Shown: piece after piece, positions 9,601-17,654 of the stretch | Numbering within the stretch: position 1 is the first letter of the stretch | Layout of the letters: each line of letters begins with the position of its first letter | Assembly: GCF_023701485.1 (NCBI RefSeq) | Contig: NZ_JAMQBK010000078.1 | Location: 121,788-185,787 of the forward strand | Direction: 5' to 3' | From: Aporhodopirellula aestuarii | GTDB taxonomy: Bacteria; Planctomycetota; Planctomycetia; Pirellulales; Pirellulaceae | DNA length: 64,000 nucleotides | Notes under the pieces: model-generated | Databases searched by the model: none | Told to the model about the DNA's origin: nothing | What the model saw: the letters and a program-made list of their open reading frames with translations, nothing else | Position numbers and translations under genes: made by a program

Positions 9601-11249
9601 ACGTCAACGAAGTTTGCAGCGGCAACGCTGGCCAAATGGTTTCTCAAAGCCTCACCGCCCGGCACAACACTCCGGCAGATACGAACGACGTGCCATTTTT
9701 CCTCACGGTCGACAGCCCCATCGATGCCGCCCCTTCGATCGACGCCGTCGCCGCACAACGACTGCGTCGGATCGGCATTTCACACATCACTCACCTGATG
9801 AACCAAGACAGCAACCGTCTCGCCGACACGCTCGGCCTAGCCGGTGTCGATGCCAAGACGGTTCGTCGTTGGCAAGCCGAATGCCGGTTGATGTGCCGTG
9901 TCCCACAACTGCGTGGTTTTGATGCCCGCGTCCTCGTCGGGTGCGGAATCACCGACCCGGCTCAACTCGCCGCCATCCACCCGACCGATCTGCTCGAACG
10001 CGTCAAGACATTCCTGGCGACCGAACGAGGTCAACGCATTCTGTTGTCCGGCACGAGCTACGAGTTGTCACGCATCACGAGCTGGATCGCATCGGCCAAT
10101 CAAAGCGTTCACACCCACACCCGGGCTCGCACCGTCGAAGGCCGCCGAGTCCGCACCCGCGTCATCCGTGAAGACGGCGACGACACCATTCAAACAGCGT
10201 CACGACACAAAACGACGCCGCGCACCCGCTACGTCGAGAACGACGACGTCTACTTGACCGACGATGACTTCGACCAAGAACGATACGAAGTCGAAGTTGA
10301 ACGTCGTGCCGATCGTATCGTCGATGACCTCGACGAACTCGCCCGCGACTATGACGGCGGACGAGACCGAGATGCACACGCCAGCGGCGACAGCCGAAAT
10401 TCAGGAACCGATTCGTCCTCACGATCAAGCCGAACTTCGCGTGGAAATCGGTCGAGTGACAACGGTTCATCGAGTCGCTCATCGAGCCATTCCTCCGGCA
10501 CATACTCGTCTGATCGCGAAAGTAATCGCGGCGAACGCAACTCCCGACGACGACGCGAGCGATCAAGCGAATCTGACCGCAGCCGATCGGCTCGCGGCGA
10601 ACGTGAGAGTCGCCGCACTCGCCGAAGCGATTCGGACCATCGCGGCTCCAACCGTTCGGGCATTCACACCGTCGCCTCGGACACCACTCGCACAGACCGG
10701 GACTCGTCTTCGCGAAATGGTTCGTACGATCGAGAGTATCGTGAGCGAACCACAAACAGCGAACGGCAAACCACACGTTCGAGCGAACGCAACGAATCCA
10801 GTGAACGCGTTCTCAAGTTCTATCTTGAGCGGGCCAGTGATGTGGTGGACGCCCCATCGATCGGTCCTCGCATGGCAGAACGATTGAACAAGATCGGCAT
10901 CGAGACGGTCGATGACTTGCTCAACGCCGATCCGGCCGAAGTTGCCGCCGGACTCAAAAATCGTCGTATCGACGAGTCGACAGTGCTGGAATGGCAACAA
11001 CAAGCGACGCTGGTTTGCCGGGTTCCAATGATGCGAGGCCATGACGCTCAATTCCTCGTCGCCGCAGGCGTCACCACCCCAGAGGAACTCGCTGATTGCG
11101 ATCCAGTTTCTCTTTTCGCCACCGTCGAAGCCATCGCCAACTCAAACGAAGGCAAGCGGATCGTTCGTGGTGGCAAAGCACCTGACCTCGAAGAGGTTAC
11201 TGAATGGATCGAATTCGCTGCGGACCACCGCCCACTCAAAGCGGCCTAA
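6612..11249 (+). CDS. SMC/AAA-like ATPase with two DUF4332 modules and an Arg/Ser-rich linker
   Basis: A 1545-residue protein of unestablished function. The N-terminus has a P-loop GAPGSGKT (31-38) as in SMC/RecF/AAA_23-type ATPases. Long, charged helical regions follow (about 200-700) that look coiled-coil but are unusually rich in Arg, Tyr and Trp. An ABC-signature-like LSGGR is at 730-734 and a Walker-B-like hydrophobic strand ending in Glu817 (PLVLE) follows. Two related C-terminal modules (about 1035-1165 and 1405-1545) match the DUF4332 pattern, a helix-hairpin-helix-like fold with repeated (V/I)CRVPxxRGxDAxxLVxxG segments. Between them, about residues 1210-1400 are dominated by Ser, Arg, Asp and Glu with many RS/SR pairs. 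It stands alone, convergent with the next gene. A DNA-linked role is an inference from the HhH-like and SMC-like parts. Confidence 0.8.
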   Translation: MLLDRIEIDSHGPLNRVELGPLSHHLNVLVGAPGSGKTAIGRFIRDSLIDREYPRGMLSGSAGRVVWVDNNGWIHCRREQDGTPGGRRSVEFEPRSETAGIWDGYTEGWFDGPHANAIHRDAYGSEIASQTASAYRSSLASRTLGGIRIPESIVDGVMVDTTVSSVSRVVASCVSAGLDREDLARLPFENETAQFAQQGFTDAPVRDRDDRQRRALRSELADVEAELSKLSALADRNPTEEAASPLTNVDYDRLTRERDQCVRRRDELIARREESIRIRGSRYRAPVANYTSPWGPIDSRYASTNWDANTAQLRALHQRADSLRSRAAELQRWIAELDSQSHARSAVDVPFAGYDVQPRYSADYTLPRHWQSTSTEHLQNKIRQADREIVSLRRVLADVRGLREMIGTTMRSTTPYTESYDWLDDSWMQGRRYDHFVRAMDHYRSDRPWVDFYDRAYQPLRPVDDLAMRIEATTRHLDWLLSRFDVPGSTVDSRPSDPYTWLHESERAGFIEESLRRVRNQLRQRDFFNTAHLDAIVVELTRSLDHLMLQRRRVVESLAAQHTNSNRDFTGLSGHQLDWVNERRSANEELASIESELRRVLDQTATLRHSQRYLPIVDRAYPIGTGIYDSPIGSTYGTYTGLDQGQSESLRAEVRSMDAEIARFNQRLSDLDLRIRALRARPAVAPTPYGDIARLRRRRDELISLLNRHRPVARRESSLCELASRWLIRLSGGRHRVVTWSVSPTAVDPYTTLETASADRDSAPNGRIEGRRIGVTIDNVDERNVPAATRAIACLAVRMAAGELLGRMGHAIPLVLETHRELFTAGEPQTAATDGYVPAREADAYSHWTREGLCGDSIASAFADYAAAGRQVLVLTEHAPLADVLRRSGARFFQLHTQRIVHPHRPLWRNGERNDRYTGPHTINVDGLPASNGHETMDWADAGSINREFDHAWRESAGLRDEASYCATATDAPGAGAAHRDGYYYADKSSTYPVASNVNEVCSGNAGQMVSQSLTARHNTPADTNDVPFFLTVDSPIDAAPSIDAVAAQRLRRIGISHITHLMNQDSNRLADTLGLAGVDAKTVRRWQAECRLMCRVPQLRGFDARVLVGCGITDPAQLAAIHPTDLLERVKTFLATERGQRILLSGTSYELSRITSWIASANQSVHTHTRARTVEGRRVRTRVIREDGDDTIQTASRHKTTPRTRYVENDDVYLTDDDFDQERYEVEVERRADRIVDDLDELARDYDGGRDRDAHASGDSRNSGTDSSSRSSRTSRGNRSSDNGSSSRSSSHSSGTYSSDRESNRGERNSRRRRERSSESDRSRSARGERESRRTRRSDSDHRGSNRSGIHTVASDTTRTDRDSSSRNGSYDREYRERTTNSERQTTRSSERNESSERVLKFYLERASDVVDAPSIGPRMAERLNKIGIETVDDLLNADPAEVAAGLKNRRIDESTVLEWQQQATLVCRVPMMRGHDAQFLVAAGVTTPEELADCDPVSLFATVEAIANSNEGKRIVRGGKAPDLEEVTEWIEFAADHRPLKAA

Positions 11250-11300
11250 GCGACAACCGTTCGCGTGAGCACGCGAGCAACCTAACATGACGCCCAATGA

Positions 11301-11333
11301 CAGGGGCGAGGAACCGGTGGTTCTTCGTCCCTG
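11301..11333. terminator. Hairpin between convergent genes
   Basis: A 15-bp arm (11301-11315) and its near-perfect complement (11319-11333; 13 exact pairs and two G-T pairs) are separated by a 3-base loop. It sits between the ends of two convergent genes, where a bidirectional transcription stop is expected. There is no U-tract on either side, so a factor-independent terminator is not certain; it could instead be an intergenic palindromic repeat. Confidence 0.5.
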
Positions 11334-11398
11334 GCCTCGTTTGGAGCCAGCACTGGAAATCGCAATCGGTTTCGCCACCGACCCTCGCCTCGGCGAGC

Positions 11399-12919
11399 CT
11401 ACGCCAGCAGTCGATCTTTGATCCGGTGAACCGGTTCGGCCCAATTACCAAACTCGGATTGGCGACTGATCACGGTGTTGGGGTACCACGCCGTCGACAC
11501 GCCACTCATCAGCCATCGCCAATCCGGCACGCGGCCAAGCAATAAGTGCGTTCGCACGCCGAGGGCTCCGGCTAAGTGGGCGATGGCGGTGTCCGTGGTG
11601 ACGATCGCGTCGAGGTTGCACAGGACCGCGGCGGTATCCATGAATTGCCCCGTCGATTGGTCGAGCGTTTCTGGCAACCGGATGATCGAGTCTGAGAAAT
11701 CGACTTGATCCAATTGCTCGATGCCATGGCCGAACTGCATATTGACGACATCAAACTCACCCGACTCGACAATCGGCCTGAGCACTTCCAACTCCACGCT
11801 GCGATAAACGTCGGCGTGGTGTTCACGGTTCCCCTGCCAATTGATCCCGATGATCGGCTTGGCAAGCGCATCGCCCGTTTGCGACGCTGATGCACGCGCC
11901 GAGGTCAGCCAATCGGCCCACTTGCCAATCGCCGTATCCGAAACATTGAGATAGCCCGGCACACGCGATGGATTCGAACTCGCGACCTGAGCGGCATCAC
12001 CTTGGAACAACGACTCGCCGAAGTACATGGTTTGATCGCGCTGATACAAACCGTCGAGTATTTCCAGAAACGATCCCTGGTAGTCTGCCTGAGTCATGCT
12101 GCCATGCAACATCGACATTCCCGCCGCCAAGACATCGCCTCCACGATCCGCCGGGACCACCTCCGCGACGAATTCGTCGATGCCCGGGGCTGAGGAAAAC
12201 AGCGGAATGAGCTTTTCACTGCAAGTCACGATCACGGTCGCGCCGCCCGCTTTCAATGCCGCCGCGACGCGGATGAAATGGATTGCGTCGCCGAGGCCCT
12301 GCTCGGGATAGATCACCACGACTCGGTTTTCGAGCGACTGGCCGGTCCACACGGGAACATGAATCCCGGTCGCTCGCCATGCCTCGGTGACGGCGGACCG
12401 TGCCACACCAGGCATTCGCCATCGCCATCGAAACTCTTCAAACCCACGGCGGTAATCGCCCATCAGCAACGAGATCACGCCGAGGTTACGGTGCAGCTCC
12501 GCGTTATTCGGATCGATCTCCAAACCACGCGCATACCACTGCAGCCCACGTTCGACATCGCCATTCCACACCCACAGCGTGCCGCGATTTTTCAGCGCCG
12601 AAAGATATCCCGGCTGCAGGTCGAGAGCTTTCGCGAAGCACTGCTCGGCTTCGTCAATTTCACCCCGCATCCTCAACGAGTTGCCGAGGTTGTTCCACGC
12701 GATGGGGAATTGGCTTTTGATCTCCAAGGCTCGCCGGTACGACTCGATCGAACCGGCGAAATCCCTCAGATCAAATTGGGCGATCCCAAGATAAACCCAC
12801 GCTTCGGCGGAGTTTGGAATTTGAGCTAAAACGCCGCGATACAACTGCATCGCGGCGGGAACATTGCCACTCTGGTGAACCTGCCAGCCCTGCTGGAGAA
12901 CTTCGCCAATCGATGGCAT
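11399..12919 (-). CDS. TPR-repeat protein with glycosyltransferase (family 9/heptosyltransferase-like) domain
   Basis: Residues 1-170 or so are tandem tetratricopeptide repeats (recognisable AWVYLGIAQFDLRDFAGSIESYRRALEI and similar units). The C-terminal half resembles ADP-heptose:LPS heptosyltransferase-like domains, with a VIYPEQGLGDAIHFIR nucleotide-sugar segment and the VTTDTAIAHLAGALG signature, followed by WRWL. Such proteins are thought to transfer sugars to proteins or surface glycans, but the substrate here is unknown. Its ATG overlaps the stop codon of the upstream sigma factor gene by one base (TAATG), implying translational coupling. The family call is good; the biological role is open. 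Confidence 0.88.
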   Translation of the reverse strand: MPSIGEVLQQGWQVHQSGNVPAAMQLYRGVLAQIPNSAEAWVYLGIAQFDLRDFAGSIESYRRALEIKSQFPIAWNNLGNSLRMRGEIDEAEQCFAKALDLQPGYLSALKNRGTLWVWNGDVERGLQWYARGLEIDPNNAELHRNLGVISLLMGDYRRGFEEFRWRWRMPGVARSAVTEAWRATGIHVPVWTGQSLENRVVVIYPEQGLGDAIHFIRVAAALKAGGATVIVTCSEKLIPLFSSAPGIDEFVAEVVPADRGGDVLAAGMSMLHGSMTQADYQGSFLEILDGLYQRDQTMYFGESLFQGDAAQVASSNPSRVPGYLNVSDTAIGKWADWLTSARASASQTGDALAKPIIGINWQGNREHHADVYRSVELEVLRPIVESGEFDVVNMQFGHGIEQLDQVDFSDSIIRLPETLDQSTGQFMDTAAVLCNLDAIVTTDTAIAHLAGALGVRTHLLLGRVPDWRWLMSGVSTAWYPNTVISRQSEFGNWAEPVHRIKDRLLA

Positions 12920-14478
12920 TAATCCAAGAACCCAACCAAATCTTGGCTACGGCTAGGCTGCTGAAGCTTACGAACCGCCTTGGCTTCGATTTGCCGGATC
13001 CGCTCGCGGGTGACCTTGAAGATATGGCCAACTTCCTCGAGCGTGTAGCTGTAACCGTCACCCAAACCGTAACGCAGTTTAATGATCTCACGCTCACGAT
13101 AGGACAACGACTTCAGCACACCGGTGATCCGCTGGCGAAGCATTTCCTGAGTCGCACCGATTTGCGGGCTCTCAGCGGTTCCATCGGGGAGCAAGTCACC
13201 GAATTGGCTGTCTTCACTGTTACCGACCGGGCGATCCAACGAGATCGGGAATCGACTCATCGTGAGCACACGACGGGCTTCTTCCACCGTCACGTCGGCA
13301 CAACGGGCGGTCTCTTCGATCGAAGGCTCGCGGCCGAGTTCTTGCAACAACGCACGAGCGACGTTGCGAACGCGGCTCATCGTTTCAACCATGTGAACCG
13401 GAATCCGAATCGTCCGGCTTTGATCGGCAACCGCACGGGTGATCGCCTGACGAATCCACCAAGTCGCATAGGTGCAGAACTTGAATCCACGGCGATATTC
13501 GAACTTGTCAACGGCCCGCATCAAACCTGCGTTGCCTTCTTGGATCAAATCGAGGAACGACAAACCACGGTTGCGATACTTTTTGGCGATCGAAACGACG
13601 AGTCGCAAGTTACCTTCGCTCAGTTCACGTTTGGCTTGTTGGTATTCGCTGTACACACGGCCGAGCATTTGGCATCGGTTACGCAGCGACGTCGGTGTTT
13701 CTTGGCACGCGGTCAAGATCTGACGACGTTCATGCAGCAGCTGATCGCGAACTTCGCGGCCATGCTTGGTACGTTTTTGATCTGCGATCAGGGCGTCGAT
13801 CTCGTCGAGACGGCGTGAAAACTTTTCGAGCATCGCGATTCGAGTCTCGATCCGCTGAGTCCGCAGACCGAGTTCCTCGATCAAACGAACGGCGCGACGA
13901 CGACGACGTGCCAGAGCCCGCCACGCTTCGGCACGACGACGTGCAGGCGTGCTCTTGCTCATCGCAACCTTCCAGTCGTGCCGGTTACGGCTCAGGAGGG
14001 TTTGCAGGGTACGAAGGTTGTGTGGCAAACGGCCGACGATCTGGTCTTTCTCAAGACGATCGGTCACGCTGACCTGGACGGTGCGATCAAACGGCAACTG
14101 CCCGCGGTAGACTTTCTTGAGCGTCTTGTACGCTTCGACGAGAACGTAGTGGTTCTCGAGCAATTTCGTGCGGAAGCGTCGACGGGTCTCTTCGATCCGC
14201 TTTGCCAGTTCGATCTCTTCGCGGCGCGTCAGCAATGGGATCTCACCCATTTGCGTCAGGTACATGCGGACAGGATCGTCCGACCAGGTTTCCGATTCAT
14301 CGATCGCGATCAACTCATCGGGGCTCTCCAACTGCACCTGCCCGTCGCCAACGTCACTGACGTTAACGCCCGTGTCGTCCTCGTTGTCATCAACAGGAAG
14401 TTTACGGAAGCCACCTGAGACGACATCGGTGTTTGTTGCCGAAACATCGTCAAAATCATCCATTAACGGATCGAACAA
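12919..14478 (-). CDS. RNA polymerase sigma-70 factor, RpoD/SigA type
   Basis: A 519-residue sigma factor. Region 1.2 is at about 68-100 ([22 protein letters not shown]). Region 2 is at about 285-355, including [20 protein letters not shown] and [12 protein letters not shown] for -10 recognition and melting. Region 3 follows at about 362-440, and region 4 at about 445-508 with the helix-turn-helix [13 protein letters not shown] for -35 binding. The 190 residues between regions 1.2 and 2 form a basic, helical non-conserved region. The long acidic region 1.1 of classical RpoD is replaced by a short acidic N-terminus (1-60). It may be the housekeeping factor or a close group 2 relative; the window cannot decide, so no symbol is given. 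It is co-transcribed with the TPR-glycosyltransferase. Confidence 0.95.
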   Translation of the reverse strand: MFDPLMDDFDDVSATNTDVVSGGFRKLPVDDNEDDTGVNVSDVGDGQVQLESPDELIAIDESETWSDDPVRMYLTQMGEIPLLTRREEIELAKRIEETRRRFRTKLLENHYVLVEAYKTLKKVYRGQLPFDRTVQVSVTDRLEKDQIVGRLPHNLRTLQTLLSRNRHDWKVAMSKSTPARRRAEAWRALARRRRRAVRLIEELGLRTQRIETRIAMLEKFSRRLDEIDALIADQKRTKHGREVRDQLLHERRQILTACQETPTSLRNRCQMLGRVYSEYQQAKRELSEGNLRLVVSIAKKYRNRGLSFLDLIQEGNAGLMRAVDKFEYRRGFKFCTYATWWIRQAITRAVADQSRTIRIPVHMVETMSRVRNVARALLQELGREPSIEETARCADVTVEEARRVLTMSRFPISLDRPVGNSEDSQFGDLLPDGTAESPQIGATQEMLRQRITGVLKSLSYREREIIKLRYGLGDGYSYTLEEVGHIFKVTRERIRQIEAKAVRKLQQPSRSQDLVGFLD

Positions 14479-15367
14479 AGTATCAACTCCTTCAAGGTTG
14501 TGTGTCTATTTCTTATCGCTGAGGGATCCGTGCCAGGATTCCACCTGGACTCGTCCACCAATCGTGTTGAGCCGTTTGCAAACGAACTCTGCGTTATTTT
14601 TTGTCTACGTGCGGGTTAATCGAGTCCGAGTGTAATTCGACGAAACGTCAAAACGAGACGTGTTGCGACAGTTTGTTGGCGTTGACGAAGCGAAGCACAT
14701 CAACACGGATCATCTTGCCTTTAAATTCTTATTGCGTTTCGTTAATCAATCTTCTGGTACTGTCAATCTAGCACCCACATGCGAGCCCGCCGGAACGACC
14801 TCCTCAATTGGAAAAACATTCCGATTGGCTAAATTCCCCGATCTTGCCGAACGTAACATCTCCGAAAGCTGTGCCTTCGATTTGATAGAATGATAGCCCT
14901 ATGGATAACTTGCTTCGACGGACGAAGCGGACGGAGAAAACGACCCTTTTTCTTGAAAACCTTACCCCCTCATCCGAGTGTGGATGTGGATGTTCGAGCG
15001 TCAATTGCACCTTCTGATGCAACCAACGGTCGGTCTTCAAATACCATCCTGGCTAATCTGAGGAACCACGCACCGTAGGGTGGCGCGAACCCAATCCCGT
15101 TGGGTTGCGAAGACGAACGATAGTTCGTTGTGGTGGTTGTCGCGAATCATCGGTGAATGTCCGGCCAAATCCCCGCAATGCGGACACCTGACGGGAGCGA
15201 CTGGTCGTGTGTTAACCTCAGCACACGGCAATGTTAGTCTGTCGGAGCGACTGGTCTACCCGTGCAGCACACGAATTGTGAGCGTATCCGGGGGGGACGA
15301 TCGACCTTCCAGTTCAACTTACCTTCATTACTTACTCCTTCTTTCTCGATTTTGTTCAGGCCCGACG
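14479..15367. other. Long intergenic region with hairpins and direct repeat
   Basis: An 889-nt gap between the divergent sigma factor and zinc-ribbon genes, without a gene I can support. Visible structure includes two adjacent small hairpins (AACCCAA/TTGGGTT at 15088-15106 with a 5-base loop; ACGAAC/GTTCGT at 15113-15128 with a GATA loop) and a 13-bp direct repeat GGAGCGACTGGTC at 15194-15206 and 15244-15256. Promoters for both flanking genes must lie here. Confidence 0.5.
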
Positions 15368-15904
15368 ATGTATCAATTGACATGCCCCCACTGTGAGACG
15401 GCCAACCAGGTGTCAACGGCCAAAGCGGGCGGGCAGATCGAATGCTCAGCATGTCAGGGAACCATCCAGGTCCCCAAACTCGGCGAATTGCGAAGCCTAC
15501 CCACCGCCGAACCGAGCCCCCAAGAACGCGCCGCATCGACCGCTGCGGGCCTCTCGGGGGGGCGTTCAATGGCTTTCGCGGCACTCGGTCTGGTATGCCT
15601 GCTGAGCCTCCTTGGTGCCGCATTTTGTGGCGTCAATTGGTCCAATATCGAAGTCCCACTGACCACCGAACGGCACTTGGAAATGCTCGAAGAGTCGTAC
15701 GCCCAAGCCAACGCGGCGCAGATGATTCGCGAATTCGAAGACATCACGAAATATGGCGTCGACATTCCCAATCCGCTGGAATACCGGACGATCGAAATGA
15801 GGAAGCAAGCCTGGGGTCAAAAGACGATGGCCTTCGCCGTAGCCGCCCTCGTCGCTTTCTTGCTCGCGCTTTTCGTGGGCCGTAAACCTCGGACCGCGGC
15901 CTGA
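15368..15904 (+). CDS. Zinc-ribbon membrane protein, function unknown
   Basis: A 178-residue protein. The N-terminus is a zinc-ribbon-like module (CPHC at residues 6-9 and CSAC about 20 residues later), of the MJ0042/finger type often seen in planctomycete proteins. Two hydrophobic helices (about residues 62-86 and 155-172) flank a hydrophilic segment of roughly 65 residues. The ATG at 15368 is chosen because it starts directly with the zinc ribbon; the open frame reaches back to 15080 but the extra residues have no protein-like character. It is probably an inner-membrane protein. No specific function can be assigned. Confidence 0.75.
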   Translation: MYQLTCPHCETANQVSTAKAGGQIECSACQGTIQVPKLGELRSLPTAEPSPQERAASTAAGLSGGRSMAFAALGLVCLLSLLGAAFCGVNWSNIEVPLTTERHLEMLEESYAQANAAQMIREFEDITKYGVDIPNPLEYRTIEMRKQAWGQKTMAFAVAALVAFLLALFVGRKPRTAA

Positions 15905-16118
15905 GAAACGCCCCGGCATCGCCTCATTAACAACCGTCAATTGGCTATCCGAAATGCCGGAAGTTAGTGAGGTTTTGCCCACCCCGTCCGACGACGGCTA
16001 CAGGACACTTGGGGATCAGCTCATCTGACGCGTTTCGTGACAAAGCAACGGCGTGATTTGGATGCCTCTCGAGCTCATCGGTTGCCATCGCCAAACTAAA
16101 CCCGACTTATCAATCCCA

Positions 16119-16157
16119 ACAAAAAAACCTCGCGTGAATCTCATCACGCGAGGTTTC
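16119..16157 (-). terminator. Rho-independent terminator of the Cys-rich protein gene
   Basis: A perfect stem CCTCGCGTGA (16128-16137) / TCACGCGAGG (16144-16153), extended by two A-T pairs, is followed on the minus strand by a run of T (seven A at 16121-16127 on the plus strand). It lies about 35 bases beyond the stop codon of the minus-strand gene. On the plus strand it is followed by a weaker T-rich stretch, so it may also stop transcription from the zinc-ribbon gene. Confidence 0.88.
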
Positions 16158-16191
16158 GTTTTGGTGTGCTCTCGAATGACGAGAGTGGGGA

Positions 16192-16923
16192 TTAGATGTC
16201 GGTTGCGGCATCTGGTGTTGGAGCTGGAGGAGCTGGCGGTGCAGCTTCTTCAGCGTCGCTGCTGCTCGGTACCGCATCAGCTGCAGGAGCGTCAGGGGCG
16301 GCGTCGGCAGCGGGAGCGGCCGGAGCTGCGTCAGCAGTTGGAGCTTCGGCTGGAGCTGGAGGTGCCGAAGGAGCTGGAGGTGCGGAAGGAGCTGCGGCCT
16401 CGGCCGATTCGCCACCTACCGTCTCAACGCTACCAGGAACAAGAGTTTCACCCGGAGCAAGTTCGATACCTTCGCTACTGACCGAAGCACCAGCTTCAAC
16501 AGTTGCCGAACCTCCGCATCCGCAGCCAGCGCCTACTTCAACAGTCGCCGAACCACCGCATCCGCAGCCAGCGGCTACTTCAACAACGGCTTCGCCACAA
16601 CAAGGAGCCGGGGCTGGCTCGCAGCAAGGCACTGGTTCGCAGCATGGTGCTGGTTCGCAGCAAGGGGCTGGTTCGCAGCATGGAGCTGGTTCGCAGCAAG
16701 GAGCTGGTTCGCAGCAGCAAACGGGCTCGCAGCAATCGTTCGCCTTCAAAGCACGCAGCTTGGCGAACAAGCCACCGCCACCGCAACGAGTTGGCTGGCA
16801 ACAATCATTCTTTGCGAAAAGAGAGCTGAACAGACCACCAGCTTGTACCGGTGCGCTCAACGTCAACGTGGCGGCCATGACCAATGCGAAGGCGGCCGTT
16901 CCTTTCACCAAATTCCGAGTCAT
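16192..16923 (-). CDS. Secreted cysteine-rich repeat protein (CCEPAP repeats)
   Basis: A 243-residue protein with a clear signal peptide (basic start, hydrophobic core, cleavage near residues 27-29, PVQA/GG). After a Gly/Cys-rich segment come about seven tandem CCEP(A/V)P units (residues about 68-105) and then two GCGCGGSATVE repeats. The C-terminal third is Ala/Pro/Glu-rich low complexity. The density of paired cysteines suggests a disulphide-linked wall or matrix protein, or metal binding; planctomycetes are known for cysteine-rich cell-wall proteins. The antisense strand is also open through this region because of the repeat composition, but only this strand has a signal peptide and a terminator. 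Function is inferred, not demonstrated. Confidence 0.82.
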   Translation of the reverse strand: MTRNLVKGTAAFALVMAATLTLSAPVQAGGLFSSLFAKNDCCQPTRCGGGGLFAKLRALKANDCCEPVCCCEPAPCCEPAPCCEPAPCCEPAPCCEPVPCCEPAPAPCCGEAVVEVAAGCGCGGSATVEVGAGCGCGGSATVEAGASVSSEGIELAPGETLVPGSVETVGGESAEAAAPSAPPAPSAPPAPAEAPTADAAPAAPAADAAPDAPAADAVPSSSDAEEAAPPAPPAPTPDAATDI

Positions 16924-17654
16924 CTAATTCTCCCAAAAGGTTTCGGAGTTTTCGGTGCGATCCGAGTTCGCACACACAAAACAAACGAAGTGCTATCTAG
17001 CACCTCTGTGATTTCTGTCACGGGACGCGAACGCACGCTGCGGACGAGTCCAAACTCAGGAACAGCTTCTTTTTCTTCCCCTCGACGAGGAAGATGTGGA
17101 CGGCACGACAGCAATACCACTGAGATTCTGCTCCCAATTCGTGCCTACAGTAACTTCAGCGTCACCGATGTCAATTACCCAAACCTCCTAATTAGACAAC
17201 TCAGCACGCCCAAAAGCCCTGCTCTGAGTCCTCGAATTGCTCTTCACCGAACGCCCGCTGCGAATCGACAACAATCCCCGCAATCCGGCTGGGCAGGATG
17301 CGGCAGCAAAGCGAACTGGGGTGGGCCATCTCGATGACGACCGGCCGTCACCTCGCATCGCGGCCAAAAGAAACGACTCGCGACACCGCAAAACGTGTCA
17401 TCGAGCCGCAAAAGACGGCATTTTAGCCATTCAGAAAAAGACGTAGGCGTTCAGTAGGTAGCACGTTCGCCTGAACGTGAGCCACCGTCTGGCGACGGTA
17501 GCTACCGTTAAAACTAAATATGCTCTCGAGCGGTCGCGCCGCCGCATGACCTGATCGGCACCTGCGACCAACGCTTCTACCACTGATCAGCCCGGTGTGC
17601 CGGATGATTCGAAAAACATGGCGGCGATTTGGAATCCGTCGCCTCGGGACGACC
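16924..17654. other. Intergenic region with a copy of a 42-bp repeat
   Basis: A 731-nt gap upstream of the Cys-rich protein gene and downstream of the lipoprotein gene. No gene is supported. Near the lipoprotein end it contains one copy of a structured 42-bp repeat, described separately at 17448-17507. Confidence 0.5.
17448..17507. repeat. Intergenic structured repeat, copy A
   Basis: Two consecutive stem-loops: CGTTCAG (17448-17454) / CTGAACG (17471-17477), and ACCGTC (17484-17489) / GACGGT (17494-17499). The 42 bases at 17464-17505 align without gaps to 49830-49871 with 36 identities. Both copies lie in intergenic DNA downstream of genes. Confidence 0.65.

Noticed and set aside
10264-10887. 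Plus and minus frames over the RS-rich linker
   Set aside because: The low-complexity DNA opens several frames; only the long ATPase frame is continuous with conserved modules on both sides.
12814-13818. 334-residue plus-strand frame antisense to the sigma factor
   Set aside because: Shadow of the sigma-70 gene; no family pattern.
14660-15078. Small open frames in the gap upstream of the sigma factor
   Set aside because: No recognisable start context, domain or codon pattern; likely chance frames.
16600-16740. Short tandem DNA repeats that could suggest a CRISPR array
   Set aside because: They are in-frame codon repeats of CCEPAP without spacers of constant length.
16196-16927. Open frame on the plus strand through the Cys-rich gene, 243 residues
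   Set aside because: Exact antisense of the CCEPAP gene; composition is an artefact of the repeats, no signal peptide or plausible start context.
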